A stretch of 17,388 nt of DNA, taken from positions 1 to 17,388 of the forward strand of contig JALQYS010000513.1 in NCBI GenBank assembly GCA_023254015.1, given 5' to 3'. Under the pieces are notes generated by a model. It saw nothing but the letters and a program-made list of their open reading frames with translations. It made no database searches and was not told the DNA's origin. Shown here piece by piece: positions 1 to 6,787 of this stretch. Every line of letters begins with the position of its first letter. Position 1 is the stretch's first letter. Origin of the DNA: Paracoccaceae bacterium. GTDB lineage: Bacteria; Pseudomonadota; Alphaproteobacteria; Rhodobacterales; Rhodobacteraceae. Made by a program: the position numbers and the translations under genes.

Positions 1-137
1 AACCCCAACACCCCTTGAGCCGTCCAAATGGACGTCCATTTTGCCGTCTCTTTCCAATATCCAAACCCTCCGTCACGCACATGCGCGCAGAATGGCCGGA
101 TCAGCTCAGAAATGGCAGGAGGTGGTCGGCGTCGCGC
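1..137 (-). other. Downstream end of the defence operon; no clear gene start
   Basis: This is the stretch after the ATPase stop codon, where the next gene of the leftward operon should begin. Read on the minus strand, all three frames are open at the window edge, but none has a convincing start. One frame could start at the ATG around 78-80. A second could start at the ATG around 31-33, preceded by a GGAAAGAG-like ribosome site, giving MDVHLDGSRGVGV. The frame in register with the ATPase stays open after its stop but lacks a good start codon. A 14-base direct repeat links 122-135 with 175-188. I cannot assign a product. A nuclease gene beginning here or just outside is an inference from operon architecture only. 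Confidence 0.3.
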
Positions 138-188
138 TTACGCCTGTATGGCCGCTTCGCAGACATCTTCTGCTGTGGTCGGCGTCGC
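122..188. repeat. Short direct repeat, 14 bp, two copies
   Basis: GTGGTCGGCGTCGC occurs at 122-135 and again at 175-188, 53 bases apart. One copy lies inside the last codons of the ATPase gene and the other just after its stop. The offset is not a multiple of three, so the two copies are read in different frames. Flanking bases do not match. It may be chance in GC-rich sequence or the trace of a small rearrangement at the 3' end of the ATPase gene. Confidence 0.5.
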
Positions 189-911
189 CGGAAGAGCAGT
201 CACGGGTGTGGCCGAAATCCCGAAGTAGTTGCGCAAGATCGACGTGTCTGGCTCTAGGTTATAGGGCGTCCAGCGGCGAAGGAAGGCCACATCCAGCGGC
301 TCGACAGAGACGTCGGCCTGATTCATGGCGGCGAGAATGTAAAGACGCGAGGGGAAGGCGTACTCGATAAGCTCGCCATCAGCAGGATCGATCAGATCGA
401 AGAACTGCGTTCGGGGCGTCGGTTTACCATCAGCGCCGAGGCGCTTGTCAGCTTCCATCGCAACAATCGCACCACCAAACACCTGAACAGTCGGACCGCG
501 ATTGATCTCATCGATGATGATGAGTGCAGCGTGATCGTCCTGCCGGGCAAATTCACTTGCGCGATACAGAATGCCTTGCGTGATCCTGAATGAACCGGGC
601 GGTTGGCCGGCGCGAACATCTGGCATCATGCCTGTCAGGAAATCGCGGTGCTTGCTCGATTGGTGTAGCACACAACGAAAGACCTTTCGATGTGTCGCGG
701 TCCCAATGTCCCCTGGAAGGGAAGTGGTCGGCTTGGCAGGAATAGGAACATCTGCATGTGGGTCGTAGGTGGGAGTACTGGAGTGCCCACGACTTTCGAA
801 AAGCCGGGCTACCTCGCTCAGAAGTAGGGATTTTCCGGTACCCGGCGGTCCCGCCAGGAGCACGTTGCGACGAGCCTCCAGCAGCCCCAGTATTTCTTGA
901 GCTTTAGCCAC
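138..911 (-). CDS. McrB-like AAA+ ATPase (AAA_5/MoxR-McrB group)
   Basis: A 257-residue AAA+ NTPase. From the chosen GTG start at 911, Walker A (GPPGTGKS) is at residues 21-28 and Walker B (LIIIDEINRG) at 130-139. The sensor-1 motif AAMNQAD, at about 194-200, resembles the McrB signature MNTAD. An arginine-finger-like LRRW is at 211-214. In McrBC-type restriction such ATPases use nucleotide hydrolysis to power translocation and nuclease activation. The GTG start overlaps the upstream stop by 8 bases (GTGGCTAA) and has GGAG about 10 bases upstream. An ATG at 983 is open but would overlap the neighbour by 80 bases. The protein begins directly at the AAA core with no N-terminal recognition domain. 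Only about 43 residues follow the arginine finger, short for a full lid subdomain, so truncation or a frameshift is possible. The family call is firm; GTP rather than ATP use is unknown. Confidence 0.85.
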   Translation of the reverse strand: MAKAQEILGLLEARRNVLLAGPPGTGKSLLLSEVARLFESRGHSSTPTYDPHADVPIPAKPTTSLPGDIGTATHRKVFRCVLHQSSKHRDFLTGMMPDVRAGQPPGSFRITQGILYRASEFARQDDHAALIIIDEINRGPTVQVFGGAIVAMEADKRLGADGKPTPRTQFFDLIDPADGELIEYAFPSRLYILAAMNQADVSVEPLDVAFLRRWTPYNLEPDTSILRNYFGISATPVTALPATPTTAEDVCEAAIQA

Positions 912-1470
912 GCGGATACCGCTCCATGGTTTGCAGGTCGAGGAAGGCGGACTTACTGCCATCCGCGATCCACTCGGAAGCAAACTGCTTGATCTTGGGA
1001 TCCCAGTTGCCGCTACGAAGGCTGGTCTCCGTCGTGAAATACAGGCGGATAGCCTTGTTGGCTTGTTGGAACATCATGAAGACCGAACGGCCCCCTGCGG
1101 GGTCTGTCTTGATTAAACCATAAAGTCCAAAGCTAGAAATCCGTGCAATCCGGCACTCATTTGGCCGCGCATTTGTGGAAGGCCACACTTCCAGCCTAGC
1201 ACTCTTGTCCCCTGTCGGTTCGGTCCAAGTGACTGTTCCGCTCAGGACTTCGATCTGTGATTTCACACCTTTGGAAGTACGGGTCTCGTAGTGTTTCTGG
1301 GGCAACATGCGCCCGAAGAACGGAAGGAATTCGTCCTCAGGACGAAAGCGCAAGTCGCGCGCGCCACCTCCCGTGTCACTGTCGTTTGACCGCGCCTCAA
1401 ACTTGCGTCGGTCACCGTCTTCGATGTTCTGGAGGAGGACACGGATGATTGCCTGACCGCTACTGCTCAT
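904..1470 (-). CDS. Unrecognised 188-residue defence-operon protein
   Basis: I do not recognise this family. The product is a soluble-looking, mixed-charge protein of 188 residues with no signal peptide, membrane segment or obvious nuclease motif. The middle (roughly residues 40-130) alternates beta-like hydrophobic stretches such as SQIEVLSGTVTW and GRSVFMMFQQ; the C-terminal part is probably helical. The ATG at 1470 is chosen because it overlaps the upstream methylase stop by 11 bases (ATGAGCAGTAG); a farther start at 1509 would overlap more without benefit. It is followed by the McrB-like ATPase with an 8-base overlap. Since that ATPase lacks the N-terminal target-binding domain present in E. 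coli McrB, this protein could supply that role in trans, or be a restriction subunit analogous in position to YdiR of BsuMI. Both are inferences from position only. Confidence 0.75.
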   Translation of the reverse strand: MSSSGQAIIRVLLQNIEDGDRRKFEARSNDSDTGGGARDLRFRPEDEFLPFFGRMLPQKHYETRTSKGVKSQIEVLSGTVTWTEPTGDKSARLEVWPSTNARPNECRIARISSFGLYGLIKTDPAGGRSVFMMFQQANKAIRLYFTTETSLRSGNWDPKIKQFASEWIADGSKSAFLDLQTMERYPRG

Positions 1471-3685
1471 GGGCGCACTCCCGCACTTCCGCCACGAGGC
1501 TGCGTGCAAACTCCGAGCTTACATAGGCAACCGCGCGTGAGGCGCGCGCTTGCTCGACGCGTTTGGAGTGCGGATCGTCGCGGTCTTTTGTTCTATTCCA
1601 CATTGAAAACAGTAGATCAGTTGTGATGGTGGAGCCTTCTTCTCCTAGCAGGGCTGGCTGGCCACGATCAAGAAGCGGAAAGTCACGCAGTATCAGCTTC
1701 ATATCATCTCTGGAGCAGTCGTAGGCTTTAGCCACAAGAACATCGGCCTCGGCCCGGAGGGTCGCAATCCGCCATGCATGATCAATGCTGATGTTCCCGA
1801 CCACATCCAGATCATGAAGTTTGCGGGCGATCGCAATCAGCCTGCGAGCGGGCAAGGATTCTATGTCTAGATTGGGCAGCCTTAGGGAGAGTAGAACGAA
1901 ATAGTTTACAGTCGTCGTTACGACGCGCCGTAGTAGCCAGTCAAACGGAAAGGAATTAACGACGGCGAGCCAGAGGTAGAGACGGTCTTCGGACGGGTCA
2001 TTCGGGAAGAGTATTGTCGGAACCTTGTTTCCGCAGATGACACCGGGTGGAACGATTGTCGCCATCATAGATCGTTCATTAGTTTGGCCAGTTATGTCGC
2101 AGAACCCGGCCCGGACTAGACCGGAGCGCCGCTGGGCTTCCGAAGAAGCAGCCTCCATGGGCAGCCAGAACTGTGGCACAATTCGACTTTGGCCCGGAGG
2201 GAGGTTTTGCCATTGCGCGCTGCGCCCCTCGCCCGAGACGTAGGCTTTGCAACCCAAGCGGTGGGGTTGCACCATACGCCCTTCTATGACAGGGAGGCAG
2301 CCTTCTTCGGCATGTTTCACAAAATAGCGGCGGCCATGTGTCATGTCGACTTCGCGGCAGAACTCGGCACGCCATGGTGAATCATCATTATCGGTCGCGG
2401 AACCTTTTGCCTGCATCTTCTTGAAGAGTCGCCATTCCTTGTCCGAACGGACTTCGGGTAGCGTGAGATCAGGCCGCAGCTGATGTAGGTCCTTGAGTGC
2501 AAGCGAAACTGGCGCAGAAACCTTGACGCGAGCATTATCCGCGTTCGCGTGCGCGATCTTTATCGAGCGAAGCGGAGCTGACGCCTTGGTTCTGCGTGCG
2601 TAATTGACATGGAGAAACTTGAAGCGTGTATCGATGTCAAAGTGGCGCGCGCGGTTTTCCATGACAGTGAAGGCCAGTTCATCTGTGCCCTCCACAAGGG
2701 CCCGACGCAGCGCTTCCGTGCTTAGTGACCGGATCAATCCTGCCGGCACTAGTAGGGCGCCGTGCCCGCCTGGACGCGTGATTTTGTACAGTAACTCGGT
2801 GAATGCCACATAGAGATCGGGCTCACCCTTAGCCAAGAGTGGATAACGCTCAATGAGCGATCCGGCCAGCGCGGACCGCTTGGTTCTTGCGGCTTCATAA
2901 CCGGAGAGAGACTGGAGGTGGTAGCTGGCACCATAGTCGCGGCTCTCGCCATTGGCCTTCGCATATTCGTGCCGCGTAAGTTTGATTTTTTCCCAGGGAG
3001 GATTGGCGACCACGACGTCGAAGCCATCTTTGGAGAGATCCTGCCAGTTGGCATCAGGCGCAAGCAGACTGTCGTGCACACGCCAGTGCGAGTCCATGGC
3101 GATGATGGTATCAAGATCATCGGTCAGTGCCGCAAGGGCAATCCGTGTTCCACGCAATGCGTGCGGAGACAGGTCAGCGGCGAACACCGAATTTCGCAGC
3201 CATTCGCTTGCCAAGATGCGGTCCGGGCCGCAGGCAACGACGGAAACTGCTGTCAGAAGCATACCGGCACCGCATGCGGGATCAATCACCTTGACACCCT
3301 CACGAAGGTGTGGCTCGACGCTATTCGCGAGGTGGAGGGCCAGGCGAAAATCGGTGTGATAAGCACCGCTATTTCGCTGCGCCGCATGGTCAAGGGCTTC
3401 TCGAGCAAGCGCACTCAAGCACAGGGCAGGATGAATGTCGGTTTCGTCAAGAAGCTGCACTAGGGTCTTGGCATCTGCGAACAGATGCTCAGGAGGCAAA
3501 TGGTCCTTGACCTGAAAGTGTGCGCGGAACGCATTGTGATCATACCCGCCGATCCTTGCTGAGGCCGCTTCGAGGAGTTGGAAGCGCATCTCATCGGCGT
3601 CTGCGCTGTAGCCCCGCAGGCACCTTGAAATATATGCATCGGCCTTTTTGAGACGCTGGTTCTCGGCAGTGTTGGAAGGATTCAT
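1460..3685 (-). CDS. Eco57I-like N6-adenine DNA methyltransferase
   Basis: A 741-residue DNA adenine methyltransferase of the N6_Mtase/Eco57I type. The AdoMet-binding motif DPACGAG is at residues 135-141 and the catalytic NPPW motif at 228-231, in the order of gamma-class enzymes. The region from about 440 to 620, including CDITGQTNERSMMATIVPPG and NKVPTILFPN followed by a conserved WLLRR/NYF stretch, resembles the TaqI/Eco57I C-terminal target-recognition domain. The 130 residues before motif I contain no PD-(D/E)XK nuclease, so unlike type IIG enzymes this is modification only. The ATG overlaps the stop of the upstream D12 methylase by four bases (ATGA), and its own stop overlaps the next gene by 11 bases, indicating translational coupling. 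Two different adenine methylases in one operon fit an asymmetric site methylated strand by strand. The target sequence cannot be deduced. Confidence 0.92.
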   Translation of the reverse strand: MNPSNTAENQRLKKADAYISRCLRGYSADADEMRFQLLEAASARIGGYDHNAFRAHFQVKDHLPPEHLFADAKTLVQLLDETDIHPALCLSALAREALDHAAQRNSGAYHTDFRLALHLANSVEPHLREGVKVIDPACGAGMLLTAVSVVACGPDRILASEWLRNSVFAADLSPHALRGTRIALAALTDDLDTIIAMDSHWRVHDSLLAPDANWQDLSKDGFDVVVANPPWEKIKLTRHEYAKANGESRDYGASYHLQSLSGYEAARTKRSALAGSLIERYPLLAKGEPDLYVAFTELLYKITRPGGHGALLVPAGLIRSLSTEALRRALVEGTDELAFTVMENRARHFDIDTRFKFLHVNYARRTKASAPLRSIKIAHANADNARVKVSAPVSLALKDLHQLRPDLTLPEVRSDKEWRLFKKMQAKGSATDNDDSPWRAEFCREVDMTHGRRYFVKHAEEGCLPVIEGRMVQPHRLGCKAYVSGEGRSAQWQNLPPGQSRIVPQFWLPMEAASSEAQRRSGLVRAGFCDITGQTNERSMMATIVPPGVICGNKVPTILFPNDPSEDRLYLWLAVVNSFPFDWLLRRVVTTTVNYFVLLSLRLPNLDIESLPARRLIAIARKLHDLDVVGNISIDHAWRIATLRAEADVLVAKAYDCSRDDMKLILRDFPLLDRGQPALLGEEGSTITTDLLFSMWNRTKDRDDPHSKRVEQARASRAVAYVSSEFARSLVAEVRECAHEQ

Positions 3686-4725
3686 GCGGCCACATCGCTT
3701 CTCTGGGCGGTCTTCTCGATATAGAATAGAACTTCGCCGACGTCAGATGCGGCTTCGCTTGCTGCCCGGTTGGGGCGGTAACGTCCTATATTCTGTAGTC
3801 GGTGAAGCTTAACGGCACCCAGATTAGAAAGAGCGTCACCTAGAAGCGTGATCGGAACATGTCCCTCGGTGCTGTAAGACAGAAAGATGCGACGTGCTGG
3901 GAGGGCGTGTATCAGCATTTCGATAGCTTTCGCTGCACGCGTCTTGTAGCAAAAGTCCGAGGCCTTCTCCCGCCACGGGCGAATGCCGCAAACCCCATCA
4001 ACCTCAGGCTCGTCACCCAAAGCGATAGTCTCCAGGATATGGTAATAGGCGGCGTATTGGCGTTTAGTATATGGTGGATCGAGATAGACTGTATCTTCAG
4101 GTGAACAGGGTACAGCCGCAACGTCGACCGCAGACATGGATGCTCGCGGCGCGGATTTTCGCAAAGGTGCAGGCTCGATGACCAAGTCATCCAAAGATTG
4201 GCGCTGCCACCTGGACAGAAAGCAACCATATGTTCCAGCTGTATTCGCCACTCGATTGGCGGCCCGCATCAGGTCGGCGATCAGAACACGTTCTTCACTC
4301 TGGCTTATATCTTCACGAGAGCGCCATTCGCGGATCTGGCCGCGAATTGCATCGATCTTCTGGGCATTGCCCTCAGTGAAATACATGCGGGACACAGAAC
4401 AATGCTGTGAGGAAGCGGGGCTGTATTCACGCCAGATGAAGCCGCGCTGTGGCTCGAGCGAATTCAGCACTTCGACGGCACTGGCATACCCCCCGAGCTT
4501 GGAAAACAGAACGTCGGTTTTGGAGACTAGCCTCGCGAATGACATGATGGCCGACGAACTCAGATGGTCGTTTACATGTACTTTCCAACCGGCTCTGGAA
4601 GCAGCTTCCGCAACCGCACCAGTCCCCGAAAATGCATCAATAAACGTCCCGCTGTTTGGCAACCCGATCCGGTCCATGATGGTTTCGACGACACGGGCCT
4701 TTGATCCGATGTAACGGAATGACAT
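3682..4725 (-). CDS. D12-class (FokI-like) DNA adenine methyltransferase
   Basis: A 347-residue adenine-N6 methyltransferase of the D12 (Dam/FokI) family. RYIGSK near the N terminus (residues 4-9) and FSGTGAV (32-38) form the AdoMet pocket. DPPY (216-219) is the catalytic motif, and the following residues (YTKRQYAAYYHILETIA) are typical of FokI-like alpha-class enzymes. The intervening 180 residues would carry the recognition domain. It is the first gene of the leftward defence operon. Its stop overlaps the start of the second methylase in ATGA. The ATG at 4725 is preceded by AGGGAGAA about ten bases upstream, a good ribosome site. Composition is lower in GC than genes right of 5.6 kb, consistent with acquisition by transfer. 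It probably methylates one strand of the system's recognition site, protecting host DNA. Confidence 0.93.
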   Translation of the reverse strand: MSFRYIGSKARVVETIMDRIGLPNSGTFIDAFSGTGAVAEAASRAGWKVHVNDHLSSSAIMSFARLVSKTDVLFSKLGGYASAVEVLNSLEPQRGFIWREYSPASSQHCSVSRMYFTEGNAQKIDAIRGQIREWRSREDISQSEERVLIADLMRAANRVANTAGTYGCFLSRWQRQSLDDLVIEPAPLRKSAPRASMSAVDVAAVPCSPEDTVYLDPPYTKRQYAAYYHILETIALGDEPEVDGVCGIRPWREKASDFCYKTRAAKAIEMLIHALPARRIFLSYSTEGHVPITLLGDALSNLGAVKLHRLQNIGRYRPNRAASEAASDVGEVLFYIEKTAQRSDVAA

Positions 4726-5403
4726 TTGCGGACGTTCTCCCTGCTCTTGTTCTTCTTTATTCTGGTTGGCGTCACTACGATAAGCTTATGTCATAGTTTT
4801 GGGGCAATCGCTCTACGCCGCTGCTGAATTTGCACCAATCGACGTTAATGAGCGTCTAAGATGGTCGAACACTCTGTTGCTGTGTTGCTCCGTATGGATC
4901 CAAGACCGGGTCATGGTCAACATGGCACAACGACGCCCCTATGAGCAACATCTTGTAGAGGGCAGTGCCGATTGAGCTGCTCGTTGTGGCGTGGGTGGTT
5001 GAAGGGCACAAGCCTGCAGGTCGGCGCACAGCTCATGGCCGAATGACGAGTGTTCTCGTCGCAGGCCGCCGTCATCACAGTAAGGTGACGCAGAGCAGCG
5101 ATGAGCCTAGCGCCGTCGAAGGTCGGAAGGCGGCATCGCCTTTATCGCCAGTTGATGCGTGAGAGACAGTGCTGGCCGGTTAAAACAAAAGTTTGGTTCT
5201 GTTCCATTTCAGCGAAGGCCACCGGCGTCGAAGTGCCTAGCTCCGCCGCAAAAGAGTCTCGCAAATCCAGATGCTTGCAAACATTTCACCAAATCCGCGT
5301 AGTCATCAGCTCCGGAGAATATGGACACTGAGAGACCGCCTTCGGGCCTCCTGGCAGCGAGGCTGGTGCTCAGCCCCTCCCGCATAACCCTCGAAAACAA
5401 CGG
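4726..5403. other. Intergenic region between defence operon and tRNA-Ser; no supported gene
   Basis: About 680 bases with no convincing gene. Short open frames exist on both strands, for example plus-strand frames at 4965-5162 and 5101-5331, but their products resemble no family I know and they lack good ribosome sites. I looked for transposase or integrase remnants and for a second copy of the tRNA 3' end and saw none. The part next to 4725 must carry the operon promoter, although no clear -35/-10 pair stands out. The island boundary probably lies here. Confidence 0.6.
4780..4789. promoter_or_regulatory. 10-bp perfect palindrome upstream of the defence operon
   Basis: ATAAGCTTAT lies 55 to 64 bases upstream of the D12 methylase start, in an AT-rich patch where the operon promoter is expected. 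A self-complementary site here could bind a dimeric regulator such as a restriction-modification controller protein, but no such gene is visible in the window. This is a positional inference only. Confidence 0.25.
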
Positions 5404-5424
5404 AAAAATCCGGCCGCAGCCGGA
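5404..5424 (-). terminator. Intrinsic terminator of tRNA-Ser
   Basis: Read on the minus strand, TCCGGC, loop TGCG, GCCGGA forms a perfect 6-bp GC-rich stem followed at once by TTTTT. It starts 28 bases past the encoded CCA of the tRNA. This is a textbook rho-independent terminator ending tRNA-Ser transcription before it enters the island side. Confidence 0.85.
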
Positions 5425-5451
5425 CCCAGAGAACGCTTTCGCGGGGGCAAG

Positions 5452-5539
5452 TGGCGGAGTGGAAGGGATTCGAACCCTCGAGACGTTGCCGTCTGCACCC
5501 TTAGCAGGGGTGTGCCTTCGACCACTCGGCCACCACTCC
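5452..5539 (-). tRNA. tRNA-Ser (anticodon GCT)
   Basis: An 88-nucleotide class II tRNA on the minus strand. The acceptor stem GGAGTGG pairs with CCACTCC, followed by discriminator G and an encoded CCA. The anticodon stem CACCC/GGGTG encloses the loop CTGCTAA with anticodon GCT, reading AGC and AGU codons. A long variable arm (CAGACGGCAACGTCT) identifies tRNA-Ser, and the T arm contains GGGTTCGAATCCC. The 3' end faces the low-GC defence operon, the orientation in which tRNA genes act as integration targets. Confidence 0.97.
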
Positions 5540-5547
5540 GCTGACCC

Positions 5548-5575
5548 GTTTAAGGGCAAGGGCGGGCGGGGGCAA
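5548..5575 (-). promoter_or_regulatory. Possible tRNA-Ser promoter
   Basis: On the minus strand TTGCCC (5575-5570) and TTAAAC (5553-5548) are separated by 16 bases, placing a start site a few bases before the mature tRNA 5' end at 5539. The -10 match is weak, so this is a moderate-to-low confidence call. Confidence 0.35.
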
Positions 5576-5619
5576 GGGGAAAGGTGCGGGCTGTCAGGGG
5601 TTTGTGGACGAGAATGACA

Positions 5620-5655
5620 AAGGCCCGGGCGATGGGAGTGGATGGCCCGGGCCTT
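5620..5655 (-). terminator. Intrinsic terminator of iolG
   Basis: An 11-bp perfect inverted repeat, AAGGCCCGGGC at 5620-5630 and GCCCGGGCCTT at 5645-5655, with a 14-base loop. It lies 17 bases past the iolG stop. On the minus strand the stem is followed by a T-rich TTTGTCATTCT stretch, so it fits iolG termination better than plus-strand termination. Confidence 0.8.
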
Positions 5656-5671
5656 GCGGGGGCGGGGGGGC

Positions 5672-6673
5672 TCAGAGTGTTTCTGAAACCTTGACCACGC
5701 GGCCTTCGGCCACCGATTTCAGGGCGGCCTCCGCCAGCGCCAGCGCGATCAGCCCGTCCTCGCCCGAAGGCTCGGCGCGGCCCTTGCCGGCCAGCGCCGC
5801 GATGAAGGCGGCGATTTCGGCGGCATAGGCCTCGGTGTAGCGTGTCATGAAGAAATCATGCAGCGGCGGGCGGGTATAGCCCGCGGAACTGGCAAGTTCG
5901 ATCGACACCGGACGCTGGTTTTCCGCCGCCACCATTCCCTTTGAGCCATGCACCTCGATCCGTTGGTCATAGCCATAGGTCGCCCGGCGCGAGTTGGAGA
6001 TCATCGCCTGACGGCCCGAGGCGGTTTTCAGCAGGACCTGCACGCTGTCGAAATCGCCCGCCGCGCCGATTGCCGGATCAACAAGAACCGCCGCGGTGGC
6101 GACAACCTCGGTCACCTCTTCGCCCAGAAGGAACCGCGCCATGTCGAAATCATGGATCGTCATGTCGCGGAAGATGCCGCCCGAGCGCCGGATATAGTCC
6201 ACCGGCGGGGCGCCCGGATCGCGTGAGGTGATCACCACCATCTCGACATCGCCGATGCTGCCCTTGTCGATTTCGGCCCGAACGGCGCGGAAATGCGGGT
6301 CAAAACGGCGGTTGAAGCCGACCATCAGCGTTCCTTCATGGGCGCGCACCACGTCAAGGCAGGATTTCACCCGCGCCAGCGACAGGTCGATGGGCTTTTC
6401 GCAGAACACCGCCTTGCCGGCCTTTACGAAGTGCTCGATCAGGTCGGCGTGGGTGTCGGTTGGGGTGCAGATCACCACCGCGTCAATGTCATCAGCCGCT
6501 TCGATGGCCTCGATCGTGCGCACAGCGCAGCCATAGTGGTCGGCCAGCGCCTGCGCTGCCTCCGGAACGGCATCGGCCACCGCCACCAGACGGGCGTTCG
6601 CGTCGCCGGTAACGGCCTTGGCGTGCACCTTGCCGATGCGTCCTGCGCCCAGTAGACCGAAGCGAACCGTCAT
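5672..6673 (-). CDS. iolG: myo-Inositol 2-dehydrogenase (Gfo/Idh/MocA family)
   Basis: A 333-residue NAD-dependent dehydrogenase that oxidises myo-inositol to 2-keto-myo-inositol (scyllo-inosose), the first step of cytoplasmic inositol catabolism. The N-terminal Rossmann motif GAGRIG is at residues 9-14. The family hallmark EKP is at 92-94. K93, D170 and H174 (in FRDMTIHDFD) line up with the Lys-Asp-His triad known for Bacillus IolG. Length is normal. The ATG at 6673 is chosen because GGGGGAA lies just upstream and the Rossmann fold starts at once; a start at 6712 would add residues unlike the family. It diverges from an RpiR-family regulator with a shared operator-like palindrome, and a terminator follows its stop, so it is probably monocistronic. 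The remaining iol genes are not in the window. Confidence 0.9.
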   Translation of the reverse strand: MTVRFGLLGAGRIGKVHAKAVTGDANARLVAVADAVPEAAQALADHYGCAVRTIEAIEAADDIDAVVICTPTDTHADLIEHFVKAGKAVFCEKPIDLSLARVKSCLDVVRAHEGTLMVGFNRRFDPHFRAVRAEIDKGSIGDVEMVVITSRDPGAPPVDYIRRSGGIFRDMTIHDFDMARFLLGEEVTEVVATAAVLVDPAIGAAGDFDSVQVLLKTASGRQAMISNSRRATYGYDQRIEVHGSKGMVAAENQRPVSIELASSAGYTRPPLHDFFMTRYTEAYAAEIAAFIAALAGKGRAEPSGEDGLIALALAEAALKSVAEGRVVKVSETL

Positions 6674-6721
6674 CTTCTGTTTCCCCCGATGGCGCCAGTG
6701 GAACGGGGCCATTTGGCGCGG

Positions 6722-6750
6722 TTGAATTTGGAATATTTATTCCATATTCT
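6722..6750 (+). promoter_or_regulatory. iolR promoter
   Basis: TTGAAT at 6722-6727 and TATTCT at 6745-6750 are separated by exactly 17 bases, a good sigma-70-like promoter reading toward iolR, about 40 bases before its ATG. The spacer is almost entirely filled by the palindromic operator candidate. The iolG promoter on the other strand is less clear: TTGCTG and TATGGA spaced by 16 is one option. Confidence 0.6.
6729..6744. promoter_or_regulatory. Probable IolR operator between iolG and iolR
   Basis: TGGAATATTTATTCCA is an inverted repeat with 7-base arms and a 2-base centre. It contains GGAA-N6-TTCC, the motif I recall being reported for IolR sites in Sinorhizobium inositol genes. It lies between divergent iolG and iolR and inside the iolR promoter spacer, so binding should repress iolR itself and probably iolG, with relief by an inositol-derived inducer. 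Confidence 0.7.
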
Positions 6751-6787
6751 ATGCGGCGCGGGCAGCAAGGCGTCAAGGGGGACAGGG

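Noticed and set aside
904..983. ATG start at 983 for the ATPase
   Set aside because: It would overlap the upstream gene by 80 bases and add residues with no AAA similarity; the GTG at 911 gives an 8-base overlap and begins at the AAA core.
4965..5331. Possible transposase or integrase remnants in the intergenic region
   Set aside because: Neither strand gave a recognisable transposase or recombinase motif or terminal inverted repeats.
5209..5559. 116-codon minus-strand open frame across tRNA-Ser
   Set aside because: It runs through the tRNA and its terminator. The last 39 codons could start from a GTG and look slightly protein-like, but there is no family match or good ribosome site.
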